Of a stretch of 64,000 nucleotides of DNA, positions 34,518 to 43,818 are shown piece after piece (the stretch's first letter is position 1; each line of letters begins with the position of its first letter). The position numbers were made by a program, and so were the translations under genes. The stretch covers positions 50,683,008 through 50,747,007 of the forward strand of contig NC_135718.1 of the NCBI RefSeq assembly GCF_964656455.1, given 5' to 3'. The DNA is from Halichoerus grypus (taxonomy: Eukaryota > Chordata > Mammalia > Carnivora > Phocidae). The notes under the pieces are model-generated. The model did not search any database and had not been told where the DNA came from. It saw only the letters and a list, made by a program, of their open reading frames with translations.

Positions 34518-36374
34518 TTTGTGCAGAGGAGAATAGATTAATGAGAGAACAAAATGCTAGCAGGGTAACAACGTCCCCAGAAAATATACTCTAAACAAAT
34601 CAGAAAAGACCTGAAGCAGTGGGAAAAGAAAGGGAAAGAGAGAAAAAAGAAAAGGAAAGAAAAAAAGAAAAAAGAAAAAGATAAAGATAAAAACAAACAA
34701 AAGCAGAACAAAACAAAACAAAACAAAAACAGAATGTGATCAAATATGATCAGGCTGGTTTATAGATCAGTGCCACACACTAGATTTTGGGTGTATTTTG
34801 GTCTGTTAAAAGAAAGTCCCTCCCAAAATTTTAAAGAAAGAAAAACTTGTATATGTACAAAAATAAGGGTTGATATGATGAAGGGATGGAATATGACTGT
34901 AAAGATGGAAATTATAAAAAATTTTTTTAAAAAAGGATTTGATAAGTTGTTTGAAAAAAGAAAGAAGAGGATTAAAAAAAAAAAAGAAAGAAAAAAGGGA
35001 GAGAATGTGATCAGGCAGGGGAGTAGAAAAAAACCATACACTAGAGATTTAGAGTATATTTTGATCTGTTAGAAGAAACTATCTCAAGATTTTAAGGAGA
35101 GAACAACTTATATATATATGCCAAAAATACGGGTAACTACTATGAAGGGATAGAATATGACTTTAAAAATGAAAAATAAAAATGTTTTTTTTTTAAAAAA
35201 GGGATTGATAAGATGTTGGTTGAAAAAGGGAAAAAGAAAAATTCAAAAAAAAAGAAAAAAGGAAAAAAGAAAAAAAGACAGTTAAAAAAAATAATTAACT
35301 TTGAAAGACTAAAGAATCATGGTAAAAAAGCCATGAATTCTATGTGCAGTGTTCCCCTAGCGCTGGAGTTCTGCCGTTCTCATTGATCGGCAAACTTGGT
35401 CTTGGCTGGCTGTTCTTGCTGATCTTCTGGGGGAGGGGCCTGTTGCCGTGGTTCCCAAATGTCTTTGCCGGAGGCAAAATTGCCCCGCCCTTGCTGGTCC
35501 GGGCTAAGTAATCTGCTCGGGTTTGCTCTCCGGAGCTTTTGTTCCCTGCAAGCTCTCCGTACAGCTTTGGAGGCGGAGAGTGAAAATGGCGGCCTCCCAG
35601 TCTCCGCCCCGGAGGAGCCGAGAACTCGGGGTCCCGCTCCTCAGCGAGCCCCCAGAGAAAAGCCGTCAGTCACTCCCGTCTCCCCGGTCTCCGGCCGCAC
35701 TCCGCGCTCACCCGGCCTGTGACCGCGCCTTTCTATCTGGCGCCCGACCCCGGGTGGAGTCTCCAAACCCAGCAGATCCCCGCGGTGCGCTCCCGCACCT
35801 CTCCTCCCGGGGGAAGAAGGTGAGTCTCCCCGGATCTGCCGCTTGTTGGGTCCCTGCTGGAGGAGCAGTGGCCCGACTGTGCCGCGGATCACGGTTTATA
35901 GCAACCCCGAGCTGAGAGCCCGCGCCTGGGCTCCGTCTCTGCAGCCGGCTTCCCTGCTCCGATACCTGGGAGCTCTGCCGCACTCAGGCACCCCCGGTCT
36001 TTCTGTGACCCCGAGGGTCCTGAGACCACACTGTCCCGCGAGGGTTCCACCCCCCACTTCGCCACCAGAGTGACGTCCCTCAGCGGAGCAGACTTCTAAA
36101 AGTTCCGATTTTGTGCTCCGTGGCTCTATCACTTGCCAGAAGCGGCCGACGGAGGCCCCTCCCCCGCCGTCTCTCCTCCCGAATATCGCCTCGGATTCAC
36201 TTCTCCGCACGTCCTACCTTCCAAAAAGTGGTCGCTTTTCTGTTCAGAGAGTTGTTGCTCTTCTTTTCTTTGAACTCCTGTTGAGTTTGTAGGTGTTCAG
36301 AATGGTTTGATCCCTATCCAGCTGAATTCCTGAGAGGAGACGAAATCCAGGTCTCCTACTCCTCCGCCATCTTC
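34518..36374 (-). promoter_or_regulatory. L1 5'UTR / internal promoter (copy A)
   Basis: The distal ~1 kb (35350-36374) is CpG-rich with GATGGCGG at its very start. The proximal part (34518-35330) is A/T-rich and consists of two diverged tandem copies of about 270 bp. Open frames on both strands in the CpG-rich part (130 codons at 35523-35915 plus; 104 codons at 35896-36210 minus) are also open in copy B but are not recognised proteins. Confidence 0.85.
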
Positions 36375-36512
36375 CCAGACACTTTTCTAAGATATATATT
36401 ATATTGTATTTTTTTAAAGTATATTATATGTACTTGTTAATCATCACAATACCCCTATAAGGTAGCTACTGTTATTGTCACTATCTTTAGAGATTAAAAA
36501 AAGTGAGGTTTG

Positions 36513-36701
36513 GGGCATCTGGGTGGCTCAGTCGGTTAAGTGTTGGACTCTTGGTTTCGGCTCAGGAAATGATCTCAGGGTTATGGGAATGAGCCCCATA
36601 TCGGGCTTCACGCTGAGCGTGGAGCCTGCTTAAGATTCTCTCCCTTTCCCTCTACCCCTCCCCACCCTGCTCGTGCTCTCTTTCTTAAAAAAAAAAAAAA
36701 G
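36513..36701 (+). mobile_element. Older CAN SINE variant, plus strand
   Basis: Has 'ggggcatctgggtggctcagtcggttaag', then 'tgttggactcttggtttcggctcagg' and 'ggagcctgcttaagattctctccc', the older subfamily text, and ends in an A tract. Confidence 0.9.
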
Positions 36702-36850
36702 GAAAAGGAAAAGGAAGGCTCAAAAAAGTTAATACTTGTTCATAATCACAGGGCTCATAAATGATGGAGTTAAGATTTGAATAATACAGGTTTGGCTCCA
36801 AGGTCCATGCTCTCCATTTTGCTTCGGATATGGTGCATTAGCTTGTATCT

Positions 36851-37297
36851 GACCACCCTCTTTGCCAAAAACAACTAGGAAAGCAAGTTTTAACACAAAG
36901 AAAAGTTACCAGGACAATGAAGACTTGAGAGGCCAAGAATATCAAGACAAAAAAAGTACATTCATGTGAACCTGATAGCTGCCTACACTTTTCTTTTGCA
37001 GGCATTTGTAGTCAGTAAGCAAACATCTGAGGAACCCAGAAGCTGAGTAGATATTCAGGAATCTCCTGGGACTGAGGAGCTTTTTATAAAAAAAAGAACT
37101 CTGGGCTGTCGTAAGTCCAGGAACCTTAGCAAACCCCCAGCTTTCAGTCAGGACGCCTGGCAAGTTATAGCCTAAAAGTAAGGACTAACCTTACTTCTAG
37201 GATATGTAAATAGAACCATCACAAAAGCTGAAATCCAGATTCAAACCAGCTCAATCATCTAAGATCAGATTAAGATGATCTGACCCTGACCTAAGGT
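36851..37297. other. Unassigned non-coding sequence
   Basis: No gene and no clear repeat recognised. It may be diverged L1. Confidence 0.4.
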
Positions 37298-37313
37298 AAA
37301 AGGAAACCTTCTC

Positions 37314-37507
37314 GGGGCGCCTGGGTGGCTCAGTTGGTTAGGCGACTGCCTTCGGCTCAGGTCATGATCCCAGGGTCCTGGGATCGAGTCCCACATCGGG
37401 CTCCCAGCTCAGCAGGGAGTCTGCTTCTCCCTCTGACCCTCCTCCCTCTCATGCTCTCTGTCTCTCATTGTCTCTCTCGCAAATAAATAAAATCTTAAAA
37501 AAAAAAA
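37314..37507 (+). mobile_element. CAN SINE, plus strand (young)
   Basis: Has a 16-bp perfect target-site duplication AAAAGGAAACCTTCTC at 37298-37313 and 37508-37523, and the head GGGGCGCCTGGGTGGCTCAG. Confidence 0.95.
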
Positions 37508-37815
37508 AAAAGGAAACCTTCTCTGGAGGAAGATAACATTCAAGCGCAAACTCCCACTGTAATTTTTTATCCACAGTGTTAAATCATTCAATCAAAAGTT
37601 ACCGGACTCACCAGGAGACAAACCCAAGTGAACAAAAACCAGCAAAAGAGCAAATAATAAAAAAGATTTACAGGTGATTCGTATGGGAATTATCAGATAC
37701 AATTTTAAGATAACTGTCATCAATACATTTAAGAAAGTAAATGACAAGAATTTCAGTGGAAAACTGGAATCTATCCAAAAAATAAAGTAGAAAAAAAAAT
37801 CAAGTAAAAATTTTA

Positions 37816-38013
37816 TTTTTTTTTAAGATTTTATTTATTCATTTGACAGAGAGAGACACAGTGAGAGAGGGAACACAAGCAGGGGGAGAGAGAGAGGAAG
37901 AAGCAGGCTTCCCGCTGAGCAGGGAGCCCGAGGCAGGGCTCGATCCCAGGACCCCGGGATCATGACCTGAGCCAAAGGCAGACGCTTAACCGACTGAGCC
38001 ACTCAGGCGCCCC
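37816..38013 (-). mobile_element. CAN SINE, minus strand
   Basis: Flanks CAAGTAAAAATTTTA (37801-37815) and CAAGTAGAAATTTTA (38014-38028) form a 15-bp duplication with one mismatch. Confidence 0.94.
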
Positions 38014-38296
38014 CAAGTAGAAATTTTAAAACTGAAAAATATAATAAATGAAATTAAGAACTGGATAGATGAGTTTAATAACAAAACAGACACAGCTGAA
38101 AAGAGGACTAGAACCTCTCTACTGATAGATCAAAAGTAGAAAACATACAGACTGGAGCAAAGGGAGAAAAAAATGGACAATACAGAAAGGAAGTTAAAGA
38201 TATGGAACATAAATAAGCATAATATATGTGTAACTAGGGAGGAGGGAGAAGAGAGAAAATAAACAAAAGCAGTATTTGAAGAGATTATTGACTAAA

Positions 38297-38479
38297 TTTT
38301 TTTTAAACGTTGGTTTATTTATTTATTTGGGGGGTGCAGAGAGAGAGGGAGAAAGAATTCCAAGCAGACTGCCCAATGAGCACAAAGCCCAATGTGGGGC
38401 TCAATCTCACGACCCTGAAATCACGACCTGAGCTGAAACCAAGAGTCCAGTGCTTAAGTGACTGCATCACCTGGCACCC
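38297..38479 (-). mobile_element. Older CAN SINE, minus strand
   Basis: Has the diverged minus-strand head GGGGTGCCAGGTGATGCAG and 'ctgaaaccaagagtcc'; the A-rich tail reads as a T-run at 38297-38304. Confidence 0.85.
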
Positions 38480-39403
38480 CTTGATTAACTTTTTTTTTTT
38501 TTAATTAAAAACACCACGCCATGCATTCAAGAAATGCTAAGAAGCCCAGGCAGAATAAATACAAAGAAAACCACATCCACACCTTTGGCACGTCAGAATA
38601 AAACTGCTGAAAGACAAAGGCAAAGCAAAACCTTAAAAAAACAGAGGGGAAAAAAGAAATGTTACCCTCAAAGTAGTAACAATGACAATTACTGAGTTCT
38701 CTCTAGACACAATGGGGGCTAGAACAACGAAGGATATCATTCAAGTCCTAAAAGAAAATAACTGCCAACTTACAATGAGATATCTTGCAAAAATACTTTT
38801 TTTCAAAATAAATGGAAATAGACATTTTCAGAAAGAAAAATTAAAATAATCAACAGACCCACATAAAAAAAAAAAAAGACCTAAAGAAAGTCCCACCTGC
38901 AGAAGGAAGGTGATCTCAGATGAAATCAAAGATATTCAGGAAGGAATGAAGAGAAATAGGAAGAGTCAAAATGTGTGTAAAACTAAAATGAATATATTAT
39001 CTGGAAAGAGAAAATTCCAAAGAATCTACCAAAAAACCCTCCTAGAACTAATAAGTGAGCTTAAAAAGGTCATAGAATAAAAGGTCAATAAACAAAATTT
39101 ATTGTATTTTTGAGTACCAATGAATGATGAATCCAAAATTTTAAAAGCAAAATCATTTACAATAGCATCCCCAAAAATGAAAGACTTAGTTATAAATGTA
39201 ACAAATATGTGCATGATCTGCATGTTGAAAACTACAAAATACTGATGAAAGAAATCAAAGGCCTAAATAAATGGAGAGTTAATCCATGCTTATGGATTGG
39301 AAAAATTGATAAAATGCAATTCTACCCCTCACTCCAAATGATCTATACATTCAATGCAATCCCAATCAAAATGTCAGTATACTTAAAAATAAAATCACTA
39401 CCA

Positions 39404-39595
39404 GGACACCTGAGTGGCTCAGTCAGTTAAGCGTCTGCCTTCAGCTCAGGTCATGATCCCAGGTTCCTGGGATGGAGTCCCACATGGGGCTCCTCGCTCA
39501 TCAGGGAGCCTGCTTCTCCCTCTGCCTGCCACTCCCCCTGATTGTGCTCTCTCTCTCTGACAAATAAACAAATTCTTTAAAAAAAATAAAATAAA
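39404..39595 (+). mobile_element. CAN SINE, plus strand
   Basis: Has the head GGACACCTGAGTGGCTCAG, a CT run and an AAATAAACAAATTC tail; inserted in old L1 sequence. Confidence 0.92.
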
Positions 39596-39970
39596 AAATC
39601 ATGACAGACTGATTCTAAAATGTATGTGAGAAAGGCAAAGGATCTAGAATAACCAAAACAATTTTGAAAAGGAAGAAAATGTTGGAGGACGTGAACTACC
39701 TAACTTCAAGACTTACTATGGTAATCAAGACAATGTGGCATTAGCAAAAAGACACAGAAATAAATGGAACAAAACAGAATCTAAAAGTAAATTCAACAGA
39801 TTTTTGACAAAGGTCAAAGACAATTCAATGGAGAAAGGATAGTTATTTCAATAAATGGTGCTGGATTAATTAGATGTCCATATGCAAACAACAACAACAA
39901 ACAAAACAAAACAAAACAAAAAAACTAACCCTCGACCCTTGCCTCCCACCTTATATAAAAATTTAACTCA

Positions 39971-40461
39971 ACGACTCCTAGGTATATACCCAAGATAACC
40001 AAAAGTGTATGTTCACACTTGTACATGAATGTTCATAGTAGCATTACTCATAGTAGCCAAGAAATGAAAAGAACCCCAAATGTCCACAGAATGATGAATG
40101 GATAAATAAAATGCATATATCCATACAATAAAACATTATTCAACCATAAGAAGGAATAAAGTACTGATACCTGCTACAAAATGGATGAACCTTGAAAACA
40201 TTATACTAAGTCAAAGAATCTATAAAGACAAAAAGTAGGTTAGTAGTTGCCTAGGGCTGGAGGAGGGGCAAGGGGCAATGACTGCTAATGGACTCCAGGG
40301 CTTCCTCTTCAGATGATGAAATACTCTGGAATTAGATAGTGGAATTAGATAGTGGAGATGGTTGCATAACCTTGTGAATATTCTAAAAACTAATTGTACA
40401 CTTTCAAAAAAGTAAATTTCATGGTATGTGAATTATATCTCAATAAAACAAAATGTTTTTC
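39971..40461 (+). mobile_element. 5'-truncated L1 fragment nested in older L1
   Basis: Carries the ORF2 end and 3'UTR of an L1 ('ggaataaagtactgatacctgctacaaaatggatgaacc', 'ggaattagatagtggagatgg', 'gtgaattatatctcaataaaac'). Flanks AAAATTTAACTCA (39958-39970) and AAAATTAACTCA (40462-40473) look like a duplication with a one-base indel. Confidence 0.7.
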
Positions 40462-40958
40462 AAAATTAACTCAAAATGGACCTAAACCTAAATGTAGAAT
40501 GTGAAACTACCAAACTTCAGTAGAAATACAAAAGACAATCTGCATGACTCTAGATTAGGCAAAGAGATTCTAGATACTAAAAGCACAATCCACAAAAGCA
40601 TGATCCACGAAGAAAATAATGTTAATTTGAACTTTATTAAAATTAAAAACTCTTGCTTTGCAAAAGACATTGTTAAGAAAATTCAAAAGTGAACCATGGA
40701 CTGGAAAAAAAAGTTGCAAATCATATTTCTAACAAAGACTTATATACAGATTATATACATAACTCTTAAAACTCAACAATAAAAAAACAAGCAATCCAAT
40801 TTCTAAAGTGCCAAAAGTTCTGAACACATACTTCACCAAAGAAGATATCTGGGTAGCTAATAAGCACATGAACAGATACTCAGCATAATTAGTCAGTAGG
40901 GACAAGCAAATTAAAACCACCATGAGATACTACCATACCTATTAGAAAGGCTAAAATT

Positions 40959-40970
40959 TAAAAGACTGCC
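40959..40970. repeat. Target-site duplication of L1 copy B (left)
   Basis: TAAAAGACTGCC, repeated at 49009-49020. The implied bottom-strand nick is TTTT/AA, the preferred L1 endonuclease site. Confidence 0.92.
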
Positions 40971-42840
40971 GGGGGGGGGGGCGGAGCAAGATGGCGGAGG
41001 AGTAGGAGACCTGGATTTCGTCTCCTCTCAGGAATTCAGCTGGATAGGGATCAAACCATTCTGAACACCTACAAACTCAACAGGAGATCGAAGAAAAGAA
41101 TAGCAACAACTCTCTGAACAGAAAAGTGACCACTTTCTGGAAGGTAGGACGTGCGGAGAAGTGAATCCGAGGCGTTATTCGGAAGGATAGACGGCGGGGG
41201 AGGGGCCTCCGTCGGCCGCTTCTGGCAAGTGATAGAGCAGCAGAGCACAAAATCGGAACTTTTAGAAGTCTGCTCTGCCGAGGGACGTCACTCTGGTGGC
41301 GAAGTGGGGGGTGGAACCCTCGCGGGACAGTGTGGTCTCAGGACCCTCGGGGTCACAGAAAGACCGGGGGTGCCTGAGTGCGGCAGAGCTCCCAGGTATC
41401 GGAGCAGGGAAGCCGGCTGCAGAGACGGAGCCCAGGCGCGGGCTCTCAGCTCGGGGTTGCTATAAACCATGATCCGCGGCACAGTCGGGCCACTGCTCCT
41501 CCAGCAGGGACCCAACAAGCGGCAGATCCGGGGAGACTCACCTTCTTCCCCCGGGAGGAGAGGTGCGGGAGCGCACCGCGGGGATCTGCTGGGTTTGGAG
41601 ACTCCACCCGGGGTCGGGTGCCAGATAGAAAGGCGCGGTCACAGGCCGGGTGAGCGCGGAGTGTGGCCGGAGACCGGGGAGACGGGAGTGACTGACTGCT
41701 TTTCTCTGGGGGCTCGCTGAGGAGCGGGACCCCGAGTTCTCGGCTCCTCCGGGGCGGAGACTGGGAGGCCACCATTTTCACTCTCCGCCTCCAAAGCTGT
41801 ACGGAAAGCTTGCAGGGAACAAAAGCTCCGGAGAGCAAACCCGAGCAGATTACTTAGCCCGGACCGGCAAGGGCGGGGCAATTTTGCAAAGACATTTGGG
41901 AACCACGGCAACAGGCCCCTCCCCCAGAAGATCAGCGAGAACAGCCAGCCAAGACCAAGTTTACCGATCAATGAGAACGGCAGAACTCCAGCGCTAGGGG
42001 AATACTGCACATAGAATTCATGGCTTTTTTACCATGATTCTTTAGTCTTTCAAAGTTAATTATTATTTTTTTTTTAACTTTTTTTCTTTTTTCCTTTTTT
42101 CTTTTTTTTTGAATTTTTCTTTTTCCCTTTTTCAACCAACATCTTATCAATCCCTTTTTTAAAAAAAAAAACATTTTTATTTTTCATTTTTAAAGTCATA
42201 TTCTATCCCTTCATAGTAGTTACCCATATTTTTGGCATATATATATATAAGTTGTTCTCTCTTTAAAATCTTGAGATAGTTTCTTCTAACAGATCAAAAT
42301 ATAATCTAAATCTCTAGTGTATGGTTTTTTTCTACTCCCCTGCCTGATCACATTCTCTCCCTTTTTTCTTTTTTTTTTTTTTTTAATCCTCTTCTTTCTT
42401 TTTTCAAACAACTTATCAAATCCTTTTTTAAAAAAATTTTTTATAATTTCCATCTTTACAGTCATATTCCATCCCTTCATCATATCAACCCTTATTTTTG
42501 TACATATACAAGTTTTTCTTTCTTTAAAATTTTGGGAGGGACTTTCTTTTAACAGACCAAAATACACCCAAAATCTAGTGTGTGGCACTGATCTATAAAC
42601 CAGCCTGATCATATTTGATCACATTCTGTTTTTGTTTTGTTTTGTTTTGTTCTGCTTTTGTTTGTTTTTATCTTTATCTTTTTCTTTTTTCTTTTTTTCT
42701 TTCCTTTTCTTTTTTCTCTCTTTCCCTTTCTTTTCCCACTGCTTCAGGTCTTTTCTGATTTGTTTAGAGTATATTTTCTGGGGACGTTGTTACCCTGCTA
42801 GCATTTTGTTCTCTCATTAATCTATTCTCCTCTGCACAAA
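40971..42840 (+). promoter_or_regulatory. L1 5'UTR / internal promoter (copy B)
   Basis: Starts with a G run and CAAGATGGCGG. The CpG-rich part is 41000-41960. The T-rich proximal part contains two diverged tandem copies (about 42126-42357 and 42398-42628, period about 272 bp), each with 'ttatcaa', 'tcatattc(t/c)atcccttcat', 'ctttaaaat', 'aacaga(t/c)c' and 'gatcacattct'. An antisense 130-codon frame lies at 41446-41838. Confidence 0.85.
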
Positions 42841-43737
42841 ATGACAAGACGGAAAAAATCACCTCAACAAAAAGAACAAGAGGTAGTACCGACTGCCAGG
42901 GACCTACTCAATACGGACATTAGTACGATGTCAGATCTAGAGTTCAGAATCATCACTTTAAAGATACTAGCTGGGCTTGAAAAAAACATGGAAGTTATTA
43001 GAGAAACCCTTTCTGGAGAAGTAAAAGAACTAAAATCGAACCAAGTAGAAATCAAAAAGGCTATCAATGAGGTGCAATCAAATATGGGGGCGCTAACTGC
43101 TAGGATAAATGAGGCAGAAGAAAGAATCAGTGAGATAGAAGACCAAATGATGGAAAATAAAGAAGCTGAGAAAAAGAGAGATAAACAACTACTGGATCAC
43201 GAGGGCAGAATTCGAGAGATAAACGATACCATAAGATGAAACAACATTAGAATAATTGGGATCCCAGAAGAAGAAGAAAGAGAGAGAGGGGCAGAAGGTA
43301 TAATGGAGCAAATTATAGCAGAGAACTTCCCTAATTTGGGGAAGGAAACAGGCATCAAAATCCAGGAAGCACAGAGAACCCCTCTCAAAATCAATAAAAA
43401 TAGGTCAACACCCCGACATCTAATAGTAAAACTTACGAGTCTCAGAGACAAAGAGAAAATCCTGAAAGCAGCTCGGGAGAAGAGATATGTAACCTACAAT
43501 GGTAGAAACATTAGATTGGCAACAGACTTATCCACAGAGACCTGGCAGGCCAGAAAGGACTGGCAGGACATATTCAGAGCACTAAATGAGAAAAATATGC
43601 AGCCAAGAATACTATATCCAGCTAGGCTGTCATTGAAAATTGAAGGAGAGATAAAAAGCTTCCAGGACAAACAAAAACTAAAGGAATTTGCAAACACGAA
43701 ACCAGCCCTACAACAAATATTGAAAGGGGTCCTCTAA
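42841..43737 (+). pseudogene. L1 ORF1 with in-frame TGA (copy B)
   Basis: Same architecture as copy A. The first 132 codons (42841-43236) encode the basic N-terminus and coiled coil, TGA lies at 43237-43239 (codon 133), and the same frame continues to 43737. The RRM and C-terminal domains are downstream of the stop. The ATG at 43303 could initiate a 144-residue product. ORF1p normally coats L1 RNA as a trimer and is required in cis for retrotransposition, so this element should need stop readthrough or help from another L1. I found no residue difference from copy A on either side of the stop. Confidence 0.93.
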
Positions 43738-43818
43738 GCAAAGAGAGAGCCTAAAAGCAACATAGACCAGAAAGGAACACAAACAATATACAGTAACAGT
43801 CACTTTACAGGCAATACA

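Larger units (their letters stand above)
29256..36374 (-). mobile_element. Full-length young L1 (copy A), minus strand
   Basis: This is a complete L1: a 5'UTR of about 1.86 kb (34518-36374), ORF1 (34517-33621, interrupted by a TGA), ORF2 (33539-29724, complete) and a 3'UTR with poly(A) (29723-29256). It starts at GAAGATGGCGGAGG, a YY1-type motif known to set the L1 start site, and lacks the G-rich leader of copy B. The 14-bp flanking duplication is CCAGACACTTTTCT (29242-29255; 36375-36388). ORF2 integrity and the perfect duplication indicate a very recent insertion. Without a functional ORF1 it should not be able to move itself. It forms an inverted pair with copy B at 40971-48106. Confidence 0.97.
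29195..36850 (-). mobile_element. MIR-like element split by a young L1 and a SINE
   Basis: The three outer pieces are 29195-29255 ('...gattccagacacttttct'), 36375-36512 ('ccagacacttttctaagata...atcatcacaatacccctataaggtagctactgttattgtcactatctttagagatta') and 36702-36850 ('cataatcacagggctcataaatgatggagttaagatttgaa'). Together they read as one minus-strand MIR into which the L1 and a SINE were inserted. Confidence 0.6.
37524..40958 (+). mobile_element. Old L1M remnant, plus strand, host of nested insertions
   Basis: Outside the nested elements the text reads as L1 in order: ORF1-like ('aaactgaaaaatataataaatgaaattaagaactggatagatgagtttaat') and ORF2-like sequence near 39200-39400, whose translation (NPCLWIGKID...[11 protein letters not shown]) matches the intact ORF2 region WIGRTN...[12 protein letters not shown] later ORF2 block (40462-40958) ends 'gctaaaatttaaaagactgcc'. 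The element resumes at 49021 after L1 copy B. Confidence 0.8.
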
